NCBI RefSeq assembly: GCF_026210795.1 | Contig: NC_089459.1 | Location: forward strand, 930,001-994,000 | Reading direction: 5' to 3' | DNA from: Rhizophagus irregularis | Taxonomy: Eukaryota; Glomeromycota; Glomeromycetes; Glomerales; Glomeraceae | DNA: 64,000 bases | Made by a program: the position numbers and the translations under genes | Notes under the pieces: model-generated | The model's database searches: none | The model's input: the letters and a program-made list of their open reading frames with translations, nothing else | What the model was told of the DNA's origin: nothing | Shown here: positions 1 through 12,477 of the stretch, in pieces | How the letters are laid out: the number at the start of each line of letters is the position of its first letter | Position numbering within the stretch: the stretch's first letter is position 1

Positions 1-4
1 TTAC

Positions 5-839
5 CTTCATTATTTCAAGTTGCTGTTCTCGAGTTTGAGAACGAGACCAACTTTTTGTGTTTTCTGGAGAATCTGGAGATGAGTCAGAAGTTTCTTGAAC
101 CTTAGTTTGATTTTCTAATCGGCGTTCATGTTGTGAAGTATTCATAATTCTTCCCTTCAACTTAGTATTACTACTATCGGTTTGAGTATTACTACTAACG
201 ATTTGAGTATTACTACTGTCGGTTTGAAGACTTGAAATCGAACGTTGTGAATTAAGATTTCGTTGTGAGTTAAAATTTCGTTGCGAATTAGGATTTCGTT
301 GTGAATTAAGATTTCGTTGTGAGTTTAATGACGCTGGTCGTGAATCGTCTGAAGGTAGTGGAGCAACATTCGGTGTTGATACATCACGAACGGATTCTTC
401 AGAGTTTTTTGATTTTTTATTAAAATCATTTTGATATCTCAATTCTTTTGAAGATTTACTACTACTATCGGTGATATAAAGATCACAGGATCTCTTGTTC
501 CCAGTAATGGACTGCTGTGATAATGAATTATCTTGTGAACTGAGTTTCTTCTTTTGGGGTGTATATGATGTTTGAGGTGTATATGACTTTTTTTGAAAGT
601 TTAAGTTATTTTCTGATTTCTTGAAAATATTTATTTTTGGTATTGTATAATACTTTTGTGCTAAATTTTTATAGAAAAATATACATAATATACTTATATT
701 AATGATTTTGATTAAAATATATATATATATAAAAAAAAGAGATAAAATAATAAACATTATGAATACCATGAAATTTATTATTAAAATCAATTCTATCTTT
801 TTCTTGATTATTAATCATCGCATTGCTTGGATAATTCAT
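5..839 (-). CDS. Unrecognised low-complexity protein, N-terminal part (runs off left edge)
   Basis: Two exons can be read: exon 1 at 839..767 (ATG, 73 nt) and exon 2 at 660..5. They are joined by an intron with GT at 766 and AG at 661, and exon 2 ends on a GT donor at positions 4-3, so the gene continues outside the window. The 243 codons are open. The protein is polar, rich in Ser, Asn, Gln and Lys. It has about five tandem copies of a hexapeptide of the type N-S-Q-R-N-(L/P/F) (roughly 239-330) followed by S-S-N-T-Q-(T/I)-(D/V) repeats. No catalytic motif or membrane segment is visible. I do not recognise the family; an intrinsically disordered regulatory protein is the most that can be said. 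Confidence 0.6.
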
Positions 840-1668
840 TATTTATAATAATTAAGAAAAAAAAATTTAAAAAATTTTGTAAAAATGTATATTTTTTCTA
901 TTAGAAGGAAAAAAAAATAAAAAAAAGAATAATTTTCAGAGAGAGTACTTCCTGGAAAAAAAAATTTTTTTGTATCAAATTCAATTTATATAAACAAAAT
1001 AACAATGATCACGTTACGCCGGCTCATATGACAACAATAGTTTTTCTAAATTTGTATAAACTAAAACAGCGCGTTGGTTTAGTTTTTACCTGTGCCACAA
1101 ACGTCCGTCCGTTAATAATACAGACGGATAACGGTATTGTTTTGATTTCTAAACAGGGAGTACAAATAAATTTAACAACGAAGATAATGAAAAAAAAATT
1201 TAAATATACAAAGAAAAATCTCCCTTAAAATTTTCTCATATGAGAAAATCATAAGCTTATGACGGTTGAGTATGATAAACACCACCTCAAAGCCTTATTT
1301 TGATAAATAATTTAAATAGAATGATATATGTACCCGCTTGCCTCGCCACTTGTCCTGCTGTGCCATATCGCTTATGTAATTTACCGTTCATTCCGTTCAT
1401 TCCAATGATACAAACAAAACACTAGCCCTAGGTTGGAGATTGATCGATCAAACTAAAAAACACATATCATAATGAGCTATTTCAGAGTCGATACGTCACT
1501 AAAGTTCTTTAATGAATTATTTCGTAAAATATGATAAACATGGAATGAGAAGAGTGAGACATGTAGAGTGTATCATAAATATTTTGACAAATTTATTATT
1601 TATATAAGATGTGTAAAATCTAGATAACCTCTTTTTTTCGCGTAAAATTTTTCTTGTTTGGTAACAAA
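840..1668. other. Intergenic region between divergent genes
   Basis: This lies between the start of the minus-strand gene at 839 and the plus-strand gene starting at 1669, so it must hold both promoters. It is AT-rich. A 66-codon ORF at 1028-1228 has no recognisable content. A perfect 18-bp palindrome sits at 1231-1248. No defined promoter motif was identified. Confidence 0.5.
1231..1248. repeat. Perfect 18-bp palindrome
   Basis: TTTTCTCATATGAGAAAA is its own reverse complement. It lies in the shared upstream region of two divergent genes, so a dimeric-factor site is conceivable, but chance in AT-rich DNA is not excluded. Confidence 0.4.
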
Positions 1669-3254
1669 ATGAAATTTAAACAATATAGTCTTCAAATTCT
1701 TGTGAATGGCTTTCCTTTGGAAGAATGTTGGGAACTTTTGAATGATGATAATCATGAATATCATGAATCCTCAAGCTATGTTCGTGATGAAATAACTCAA
1801 CTAAAATATGAAAGGTAACTTACTATTTATTCTTTTTTTTTTTACTTTTTTAATAAAAAAATATAAGATTATTTAATACTTTATTTTGAAATTACATATA
1901 TAGTGGAACGATTCATTACGCAGCGGTTAATGTAAACCATGGAACTCGTTTTTCTGTACGTTTTTCAGCTGAAGACGCGACAAAAGATCAACCAATAAAA
2001 GCTTACCTCTCAGTTGATGGAAATTGGGATTTTACATATTATCAACTTACTGATGAAAAATTTCGTAAAGAAAATGGATTTTGGAACAAAGATAGGAACA
2101 AAAAATATTATTTTAAATTTATTCCAACAACACAGTCAGCTTCATCTCCTGATTCTAAACTCATTAATAACACCACCAATATTGACAATAAAGAACTTAA
2201 TGATAATAAATTTTCTTTAAAAAAATCTGGTGGTCTCGGATGCGTTTCAGTGTATTTTTATCGTGCTAAATGGGTAAATCATTGTTGTAAAGTTCCAAAT
2301 TTTAATATTAATCAAACATTGACTAATAAAGATGTAGGCTTACTTGTTGGATTTGATGAAGAATTTCATGAACAAAATTATGATATACAAACTGGTATTG
2401 TTAACTTGAAAAGAATTTCTAAAAAACCCATTGCCGAATTACATTTACACTATAGAGATATTTCTTGTCTCATAGATCGAGGATTTGATTTTCCTAATTT
2501 GTCTACTCCAAAGAATGATATTGTTCGTGATGATTACTTTGAAGATATTTTTATTAAAGAAAGGACTGAATTAATTGAATCAGTACAGTCAAATATGATC
2601 TCTTCTAACTACTACTGTCAAACTGATCTAATTGATAAGGATGAAAGCAACTTAATTGAGGAAGGAAAATTAGATAAAATGTTTTCGAATGTAGAAAAAT
2701 CAAATAAGCGATCTTTTCACCTTGATGAAAAATGTCCATCCAAGAAAAGAGCAAAAGATAATTTCTACATTTTAAATACAACAGTACAAAGTGATAATAT
2801 CTTGGACGACAATTTCAAGGTTGGCACCTCACAATCTGTTGTATCGCAATTTAATAATGACGTTACTGAAGCCAAGTTAACAAAGAATGCAAATACTGAA
2901 GAAAAAAATTTGGAATCGAGGATTTCAAGCATGAATACATTACAACAAATGAACAGCTTTTCCAATGTAATTATTATTGAAGACTCTGATGATAATAATA
3001 TTCCATTATATATTGAGAACAATCCATTAATTGTATTGAGCGATAATGATTCTTTCAGTGAAGAGGTTAAAAGTTCCAAACCATTGCAGCAGGATCAGAT
3101 GATTTATCTTAGTGAAGAAGAATTGGTTAGAAAACCACATTTACGTAAGGTTAAAAAACGAAAAAATAAAAATTTGGCGCATCATAATTTTTCTAATAGT
3201 AGCAAGTTCAAAGTGACTAAGCCTGTTTATGATGTCATTATTTTGTCTGATTAA
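1669..3254 (+). CDS. DUF7918-like protein with C-terminal SUMO-interaction-like motifs
   Basis: Exons 1669..1814 and 1904..3254 give 498 residues. The intron has a GTAACT donor and a TATATAG acceptor and restores the frame (AG+T). The N-terminal ~250 residues fit the fungal DUF7918 pattern: an early 'VNGFPLEE' strand, a 'YLSVDG' strand, a 'GCVSVYFYRAKW' strand and a late 'LHYRDISCLIDRG' segment. This is recognition from memory, not a search. The C-terminal half is disordered and acidic, with basic nuclear-localisation-like clusters near residues 325-333 and 463-471. It has three hydrophobic cores followed by acidic/Ser residues: VIIIEDSD (~404), LIVLSDND (~424) and VIILSD as the last residues. 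These are classic SUMO-interacting motif shapes. A nuclear role linked to SUMOylated partners is inferred. Confidence 0.75.
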
Positions 3255-4629
3255 TCAAGGACAATATTTCTTCCATTTATTTTATTTTTTATTTTGTGGC
3301 TTAAAGTGGCTTTAGGAAGAGTATTGTAAGCTTTACATTTCATTTTTTGGATAAAGTCAACCACAAATAAATATGTATAAGTATATATGTATTTATTATG
3401 TACTTTTACTTTTTACTTTGACTATTTGCATAGGTATTTCAGATAATAAAAAATATTTTTAGCACAATTTACACAGCCTGTTAAGATTTGTTTTTCACTT
3501 TCTCCTTTATAGGAGATTTTTGTCAGATTATACAAAAATGATTTAAATATGGCCTATTTTAAATAAAAATACTATGCTTTGCCACAAAATCCAGGCAACG
3601 GTTCTTGATTTCTTGTGCCAAAAAGCTTAGACTTGATCGAAGGCTTATTTTTTCTCGTATTATAATTGGTTCATGGTTAATGGCAAATTAAATAAGTGAA
3701 TAATATAAACTATCTTCTTTTTATATATTTTTCTATAAATTTGTTATTTATTTTCATAATAATTATTTTCATAGACTTAATAAATGGATTACATTATTCC
3801 ATTTTGATAAATTAACTAACTGAAAAACGTTACACCCATATCTATTATATGAGTTATTAAATTTTATACATTATTAAATTATGATTAACAAAGTAAAATT
3901 CTCTAGATGATTAAGTATTACTAAAAATATTGGAAAAGTATGGACAGCTTCATCAAATACCAGTAATCAGTTTGTTCCTTAATACTTTACAAGATTTAAT
4001 GCATCAATATAAGATATACATGCAAATTGTAACTGTGAATATTGAGATATACTTTCAAATTTACAAATTCACTTTTTTCCACAAGCAAGCATTCTCACTA
4101 TAATAGTTAATAATTCTTTTAAAATTTAAACAATGATACAATTTTCTACTCCAAATCACCTATACAGCATCTACTTTCATTTCGGTATACTTAATTTCAA
4201 GGCATTAATAAACTAACTCTTGGATCAAAAACAGCCAGAATTTTCCTATCAGGAAGATTTTATTTCCCAATCTTAGCACGAGAATTTGATTGGTTTACAT
4301 GCGAAGAATTTTTTAAATCTAAAAGAGATTTGATGCTAAATGCAAAGTACCAAAAAGTAAATATAAAATTATTATATTCATGGCCAGTTTTTAAAGAAAG
4401 AACTAAAAAAAGATAACAGATTTAAATCTTCTAGAATTATCAGGATAACTTTTTCAGCTATAATAATAAGAGAAAAGTATGTGAAACACCTTAATAAGAT
4501 TTCATTTTTAATTTAGATACAAAATAATACTTATAAATAAGTAGAAGAAACTAAATGAAGCTTATTGAGAAAAAAAAATTATAAAGCTTATATTAGTATT
4601 TTTACGAAATATAATATCAGTTTGAGATA

Positions 4630-4860
4630 TTATAAAAACAAGTTTTTCTAACCTGCTTAAACTCCTGACTTAAACCCGATTGAACATTTATGGGATAATG
4701 GATTGAAATACAACTCAAAAAAAAAGAGGTGGGTCACAAAAAAGAAGTTGGGATTATATTATAATAATAACAGAAAATTAAATATTTGGGAAAATGTCCT
4801 GTTGGGATATGGTCCGTAAGCAAGTTCTACAATTGGCTTAAATATGTAAAAACAAAAAAA
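4630..4860 (+). pseudogene. Tc1/mariner-type transposase remnant (C-terminal end)
   Basis: A plus-strand reading contains the hallmark TPDLNPIEHLWD of Tc1-family DDE transposases (around 4663-4698), followed by a degenerate stretch ending in 'WENVLLGYG', which resembles the usual C-terminal helix of these enzymes. Stops and frameshifts surround it and no terminal repeats were found. It is an old, inactive fragment. Confidence 0.65.
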
Positions 4861-5267
4861 AATTTGAAATGTTTTATGTGAACTCTCAAATACGTATAGA
4901 ATTTCTATAATAGATCTCAAGATACAACATTGATATCAATATGTAACAATTTATTGTCTTTTAAAAAAAATTCTTAACATTCATAGAATAAAAGGCGCGA
5001 AATCGTTTTTAACAAATTAAAAGGACGAACGATTGGATGATCAAAAAGAGATTTTAAGCCTTCTAAGTGATAATAAATTATTGACTATTATTTTATTAAC
5101 AAATAATAATGAGAAAATATACTAATATGTCAGTTGAAGGAATATTAAACCTATGCTTTTATCTGCTACTATCAATATTTAACAATCACGTATATGGTAT
5201 GATTGAAGCAAAAGATCTTAGGAGCATTTTAATAAAATTAGAAAGTTTGTTTCTTAGAAGAAGACTC

Positions 5268-5421
5268 AGGTCTGGGATTATTTTGAAATATGTGGAGAAA
5301 AAAAGAATGGACATATGGATGTATACGCAAAGCATGTAATTGGAAGAGAGTCGTAGGAAAAACTTATGAAATGGTAGATCACCTGGCACTTTCATGTCCT
5401 AAAGTATTTATTTTCTAAAAC
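5268..5421 (+). pseudogene. BED-type zinc-finger fragment of a hAT-like element
   Basis: One plus-strand frame reads with an aromatic K-E-W-T-Y, two Cys (C-x4-C), W-K-R, and then H-L-A-L-S-C-P. This is the C..C..W-K-R..H-L-A..C layout of BED fingers common in fungal hAT transposases. The C-x4-C spacing is longer than the normal C-x2-C, and the frame stops soon after. The rest of a transposase is not visible, so it is a fragment. Confidence 0.4.
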
Positions 5422-5631
5422 AGGAACAGAGACATATTAAAAAATTAAATAGAAACAAACGGAGGATTATGGAGCTTCTTCTAATTCATAAAACTGTTGT
5501 ACTTTTTTTTTTAACAAGTAAAAATTTTCAAATCTATAAAATTACCAGTAAAAAGAGAAAAAAGAAAACAAAAAGGGGAAGGTAATAAAGCAACATAATA
5601 TTAATGATGAGGAAAATAGTAAAGAAAATAA

Positions 5632-5707
5632 TGAAGAGAATTTTAATGAAGATTTTAATGAAGATTTTAATAAAGATTTTAATGAAAATTTCAATGAAGA
5701 GGATTAA
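5632..5707 (+). repeat. 12-bp tandem repeat encoding an Asn-Glu-Asp-Phe-like motif
   Basis: A 12-bp unit of the form GATTTTAATGAA is repeated about five times. Read on the plus strand it gives N-E-D-F type tetrapeptides and ends in a stop codon. It may be the tail of a lost acidic protein. No start or partner exon could be assigned. Confidence 0.4.
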
Positions 5708-8246
5708 TATTAATTTATTCTTTGAAAAAAATGAGGTATTATGCAAAACAATTAAGGAGCTAAAATAGAAATTTAGAAAATTAGAAATGCAATTCTTTCA
5801 TGTAATAAAATAACCTGGAATATCCAATTGAATTATACTTATGTATATTACAATTTGCATAGTAAAAAAAATTGTGAATATTATTATATATTTGGGCGTA
5901 TGGACTCAAGAAAACTAAATAAATTTAAGAAGAGCGTTAGACGTTGGAGGATTTGCGAATAATGATAGAAAGGGAAGAGGAGGAGACAAAGTATAATGGT
6001 AGCCACGGATATATTTTGCAATTGCAAAGAAAATTGTAATAGTATAAATGTAATTGCAAAAAATAGGAATGGTAGGAATGGGCATGTAACTACCCAAACA
6101 TTCAGACATCTCAATCAATCAACAAACATTCTGGTAAATGATGGCCTTCCTACTGGTGTTCCCACCTAATTTGGCCACTTCTATATCTTTGATTTATAAA
6201 CAAAAAAAATCTCTGTCAAATTGGAAATAGCGAAGAAGGTAGTAGCAAACAAATCGATGTATTTTTCAATGCAACCAGCGGATTTAATAATATAATTTGT
6301 TAAATTAATAAGCATATAATCACATTTTTTGTTTTTTTTGAATTAAATTTATATGGTTAATGGCAATTAAATAGTAGCCATAGTACCATTTCAGATAGAA
6401 ACAGCGATCTTGCAATTATGCCTAACCACGGAATAATAATAAAGTTATATTATAATATATTAATAGGATAATTATACGAAGAGCTGAAGTGTCTGTTTTT
6501 CGGAGTCGGAATCCACGTTCTGTTTTATAGCAACTCATTCATAAATTATTCGGTCTCGTAAAAGAGGCCGAAAAATTGGTCCAAGAGAGTTTACTGATTA
6601 CCGGTGCGGTTTATAAGATTATTCTACCATATAATCAGAAATCGATAACTCTCAATTATAATTTTTTCATTCATGACCTTGATATTTAATCATATGATTA
6701 GATAGAAAAACCAGATGGCAAATATTGTGCTATAGGAGAACAGGGTATATATACGATTTTAAAAAAATTTATCGCATATAAATCATACCCAGATATCGTG
6801 TTAGTAGAAAATTTCCTCCTTGAACATGTAGAAAAATCACGGGGTATCAGTATTTAGCAATTTAAAAAAACACAGTAAAATATAGCTTACTTGATAACTT
6901 AAAAATCAAAGAGCATGCCGGGTTATAAATAACCTAACCTCGCTTAAAAAAATACAGACAATTATAATCTAATTTTGGGACAATTATAGTCTTCTCAGAC
7001 GTTTAGTCTATAACGAAATATGAAAAGATAGGCCCGAGAGGACTACTTATGCGCTCACTAGTTCTTAGGGTATCTGATCAGATATTTATCTTTGACATTT
7101 AATAAATTTGTTAACGCAAAGCTATTTATTGACTTATCGCAAAAAATTTCATATCGATCATATTGATTATTTCCACATGAGAAGTAATTTCGACTTTAGG
7201 CTGTGATCACGTTCAGATTTGTAGTCTGTGAATATGTAAGTTTATGTGCGATCCATACTTCCATAAGGTACCATCCTTGTGTCGGTAATAATTTGAACAC
7301 CTTAAACTCGTGTATCATCATATAAAATTATAATTTAACACGCTACAGGAATATGTAGTAATTTTCGCGTATCTTATTAATAACATTAGTTCATGTAATA
7401 GCTATATACTCTATATACTGTAAATAATAGGAATTTAAGATACTACCATATTGAATGAAATATCATCTTGTGTATTTCTTATCTAAAACAAATTAAAAGT
7501 TTAACAGTATTAGGCGATACAAAATAAATAATATCCTGGTTAACGAAATAATTTTAGATTGACCAATAAAAATATTCTACATTTAACATCACATGACTGA
7601 TATAAAAATTGAAGTAGCAGCACTATATTGATTCAAGTAACCAATTGATCCTACTAAAACGATCAGGTATGATGATTTTTTCCAAAAGTTTTCGTTAATG
7701 ATTCATGGACTTTCACATCTCAAATTGTAATACCATATTATTATTCAGCTGTGCAAAAAATCTAAATTTTATTTTGAATTTGTCAATTTTATTTATGTGG
7801 TTTAATAAAATATATATGATGAATTTTAGTACAAAAAAAATTTGTCCAATAAAAATACGTAAAGTTTTTTTTTTTAAAAAAAAAGTCATATAATCTAATC
7901 TCAGATATGAAACCCAATTTTTTTTTTATTTTGTATCGCTTTATTCGGATTTAAACGAATATTTCATCGTATGTATTTATGATAACTCGAACTTCTAATG
8001 ATTTGAAGGTTTATAAAGAAATTAGTTCTTATTGAATAAAATAAATGATTGTATTTTCATTTATTTAAATATTAACCGGTAGAACTCTTCATAATAGATT
8101 TATAGATTTTTTTTGAAGTTTATTACATTTTTTTAATAAATAAATAAATATATTATATTGATAGATAGAATAGATAAATAACAAATGAATAATATACAAA
8201 AAAAATACATGATACATAATTCAAATGTATTACGTATACTAATAGT

Positions 8247-11200
8247 TTATTCAGTACTATTACTCGTAAATTTTGGTAATTTCGACGCGATAAGATAAAC
8301 TTTATCAGAGATTTTAACAATTGTATCCCAATCTGGATTTACGTAAATATAGTTATGTGGACCACTTCTGTGTGTTACGCAACGATAAAGCCCCAACGGA
8401 ACAGCTTGATGTTCTTTAATTAAATAACTGTATAAGTCATTATATGTATTGCCTAAAATGAAAAAAAAATTTGTTTATATGTAAGAATCATGTCATGTTT
8501 GATAAATAAATAAATAAATAAAAAAGACTCAGATTTATCTAAAAATTACCAATATAATGTGATGGCACATCAACACAGAATAGATGACCTGAATCAACTC
8601 TTAAATCTTCCCACTCATGATTTAGTTGCCGTTCAATTTTTGGTGATATCATCTTATCATCTATATCATGACTGAAAACAAGACATTTCATTATAAGAGG
8701 GATGTGCCGATTGTAAAAACTATGATAAAAGTTTAAATAATCGATGTCTAGTTAAAAAAATGTGAAAATTAAATTGATTCGACAAAAAAAATATTTTTTT
8801 ACCATTGACAGAGCATTGTATCTAAATTACTTGGCGTGAATACATTTCCAGCCATAAATGAAGGTCTCATAAGTGCTTGAACTAAATTTTATAATTAATT
8901 AGATTATTCTCTAAATTTATAAGTGTGTATAAAAGTCTGAAATTACTTACTATAGTCTTCTTCGTTATTCTTAACGGAATCACTTTCACCGATCATTTTA
9001 AAGGTCTCACGATATATACATTCGACAAGAACATAACAATCATTAGTTAAAGATTCAATGTTTAGTGCAACCATGAGTGATGCGGCATCCGCATTTGTGT
9101 ATAACCTTCAAATATTTTAGATCAAAAAATAAATAATTAATAAATAATTCATAATGTTTTTTTTGTATCGGTTTGAGTTATAATAAAATCTTTTTTAACC
9201 TACTTTTCACTATTCGATGAATCACTTAAGACGACACATTTTTTCGCATAGTTAACCCTAACTCGAACTAGATCTCTTCTGCGAAGTGGTGATCCTTTGA
9301 TAATATATACTTGCCCAAATTCTTTTAAAACACGTTTTTGTGTGTCACTTGGTTTGCCATTACTTAAAATAATCACCGGCATATCACGACATGTTGAATT
9401 TTTTTCTCGTAATACAGAAATAAAAATATCTAAATTCTCTGGAAAATCCTTGCTTTGATCACAAATAATAATATGATCTGTAATATCTTTAATTTCATGA
9501 TCTTCTGATTCAATAATATTTGCGGCTGCTTTTTTTAAATTTTTACGTAAAATTTCTTCGTCTGACTTTACATTACATAACGGAATAAGTGGGATATCAG
9601 GATCTTCCAAATCACTTAAATCATCCTCATCATCAGCATCGATCTTAACTTGTGTGAAGGGACGTAAAGGTGCAGTACTTTTTAACTTTGATGATTTGGA
9701 GTTACGATTGCCTCTATTAAATAAGTTATGCGCAGATTTTGCTATGTAAGTTACATCGTACCAACGTCTCGAGTTTTCATTAAAAGTTGCCATTTTAGCT
9801 GTTACTTCGGCATTATCACAAATCACGAATCCAATTTCATTCCCCTTAATCTTATAATTCCGTGGATTCAAAAATATTTGAAATGGTGATGTATCACTTC
9901 CAAGTTGAGAATTTGGAAAACAACCTTTTGTGAATCTATAAATCCCAATAGAAAATAATACGGCTCCCAAACGCGAATAAATGAGTTCAGAACATTCCAA
10001 AAATGTTTTTCCAATAAAAGCATCAGAAAAGGTGACAGCATAAATTTCATGTTTTATACCGCGGACATATTCTATTGCCCAATTTAATTCTTCAAAAAAA
10101 TTACATTTAAAAAATAATTAATAACTTTTCATTTTATAAATAATTAAAACCTCGCGTTAAAAAAAAAAAAGGCATATGATACCAGGTTTCTTCTTTGCAC
10201 TTCTAATCAAATTACGAACAGTATCGTCAGTAACTGATGTCGTAAGTAATACAACCAATGATGCAAATCCCGGTATGACCAAACTTTGAGCCATTAAACC
10301 CATTGTAATTTCGTCGATACAAATAACATCCTTCGCTATTTATTTATTATAAAAAAAAAAATAGAGTTTAGAATATGTATAATAAATATAACAAGTTTAA
10401 TATGAGAAATATTTCAAAAGTAGTCACCCAAGAAATCAAAATGTGGAACATTTTCGGGCAAATTAACTTGAGAGTATATGTGCAGCTTTCGATTGTATTT
10501 TTTAATAGCCTGATTTTTTTTTTAAATAAAATTATTTAAGAGACAAAAAATTCAAACATCGAAAATAATATTCACATACCAAGGCTCTCATTATTTGATT
10601 AGCATCATCTTCGTCACCGTTTTTAGAAAACTTTTTAGTTAAAAGAAAAGCTGCACTTGCAGTATCTGCTCGAATTTTTTCAAGACTACGGCGCCAAGTA
10701 GGCGTTCTTAATATATGTGTAAAAAACTATTTTAAATATATTATAGAAGAGGGACGCATAGAACATTTGTAAATTTAAAATTTTATTTACCCTTTAATAT
10801 ATTGTACTCTAGTTACAAATGCCGGGTCTTCAAGAAACTCTACGATCTCTTCGTCAGGCTTTTTTTTTTAAAAAAAAAATACATAAATATAAAAGATGGT
10901 TTAATATTTTTCATATTTCAAAAATATAAAAAACAAACCTCGTCCGGGTGCATTATCACCACATATGTATTCATAGTTGCCAAACCATGGTCTAGACAAA
11001 AGAATTCTCGCAAGAATTCAAACAAACTTGTTGAATCAAAATCTCCAGTAACAATAATATGTTCTTTATATATTTCGCCTTTATATGAATGATTATACTT
11101 AGATCTTTCTTGTATCAAAGTTAGAAGTTCAGATAATGCTGTTGGGATGTATAAAGCTCCTGCAAGCATAACATATAAAATAACGGCACGAGTGAAAGCA

Positions 11201-12477
11201 CTATCCGGGATCAAATCTGTTGACATTCCATTTGTACTAAGTTTGTAAAAAAAAAAAATTATAAAACATTATAAATTATTAAATTATATAATAAAGGTAA
11301 ATATAGCTCACCTGCTTACTGTTAAGAGGAGAAGAATAATTAAACAAAATTTATCAATAATAGTAATAATAGTAATAATAAATTTAACATGTAATTTCAT
11401 AATATATACATACAAACAGTAAAAAAAAATGCGTCGCTAAAAGAAATATTCTCATCAACTTTATTTTCCGATTGTTTGAAAGTAACCAAGTGAATGAAAG
11501 CAGTAACCGTGAGAAAAGTAAATAAAATCGCTGTAACTATTAAGATTTTCGAAAATAAATTAGCTTTGAAACAAGCTTAACGAAAATTATTAAAAAAAGT
11601 TCATAATAAAATTTTACCAAGTCTTATTCCTTTCCTCATAACCTTTGATAATTTAAAAAGAGAACTCTTTACAGGTGCGAAGACAATTTGTACCGCCCAA
11701 TGAAGTCTTGCGAACCGAATGGGATATATATAAACCTTGAATAATTAAAAGGTTGGACATGTTCCTTGTTGGTGACGAAAGAAGCTTTAATAAAATATTT
11801 AATATTTATATACCAAAATTCCAGCACCCATATAAGTGTTATCCATAACATCATCAAAAATAGTTAGGATATATGCTGCTATGACCGGAAACACCGAAAT
11901 CCATGTTAAAATTGAAAAAATGTTAAACGTATATTGAAAAGGCTCTTTATCCAACCATATGTGCGGTATATATTGAATTAAAATAAAAGTAGCAAGAATA
12001 AAGTCTGCCGTCTGAAGGATGAATGGAAATGCTTCTTCGCTGCTATCAAGCTTGACATATCTCGTATTCTAAATTTTTTTTTTTTAGAAAAAAGTCAAAA
12101 TTCATCTTTACTGCGCCACAAACTTATCGAAATCTGGAAACACTAACCCAGATATATAAAAAAACAAACATTGCGGATAGAATTGCATCAAAAAGTTCCC
12201 AAATTCTTCCGATTCTTGAAGTATCACATTGAAACGCCAATCTTTTTCTAATGCTAGCTCTTTTACCAGACTTATATATGAATTCTCTTTGGTTTTTCAC
12301 CCAAGCTTCATCTCTTTCATTGGCAATTACAGAACTAGAAGGTGATTGATAAGATCGTTGGCTATCAACAAATAGATAATCCTTCGATTTCATATTTGAT
12401 CCTTCGCTATCATTTGAGGAACTTTTCGCACTTGAGCCGGTTTGCTCATTTTGTAGTAATGGAGTGTTCTCACTCAT
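8247..12477 (-). CDS. Slo/BK-type Ca2+-activated potassium channel alpha subunit-like protein
   Basis: Fifteen exons join without a stop into 1015 residues: 12477..12148, 12068..11814, 11735..11618, 11575..11414, 11318..11312 (7-nt microexon), 11236..10939, 10858..10791, 10706..10580, 10509..10428, 10335..10183, 10089..9204, 9105..8951, 8881..8803, 8671..8550, 8452..8247. The N-terminus is soluble. Hydrophobic segments for a six-helix channel follow (~95-290), with a modestly basic S4-like stretch (~196-235). Two cytosolic RCK gating domains come next (KEHIIVTGDF ~348; TDHIIICDQ ~737), with an acidic linker (~683-697). Length and order match Slo1 channels of the plasma membrane. Odd point: the filter reads S-T-N-G-M-S-T-D where S-T-V-G-Y-G-D is expected, with one extra residue. 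The microexon is needed to keep the RCK frame. The fold is clear; ion selectivity is uncertain. Confidence 0.85.

Larger units (their letters stand above)
3255..8246. other. Gene-poor AT-rich region with decayed transposon pieces
   Basis: About 5 kb without a credible intact gene. Relics of a Tc1-like transposase (4630-4860) and a BED-finger segment (5268-5421) are annotated separately, as is a short coding-like repeat near 5632-5707. The remaining short ORFs are AT-rich and carry no motif I recognise. From 5760 to 8246 I see nothing definable. Confidence 0.6.

Noticed and set aside
1028-1228. 66-codon plus-strand ORF
   Set aside because: No motif, low-complexity Lys-rich end, located in a promoter region. 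Likely chance.
5534-5746. 70-codon minus-strand Ile/Phe/Leu-rich ORF
   Set aside because: Antisense of the 12-bp repeat encoding N-E-D-F; composition artefact.
6480-6680. Possible N-terminal Tc1 transposase piece (basic S-R-K-R-G-R-K stretch)
   Set aside because: Too short and degenerate; no second conserved motif nearby.
12120-12147. Extension of channel exon 1 by V-S-V-S-R-F-R to a stop
   Set aside because: A GTTAGT donor just before it joins in phase 0 to the next exon, which continues the membrane domain.
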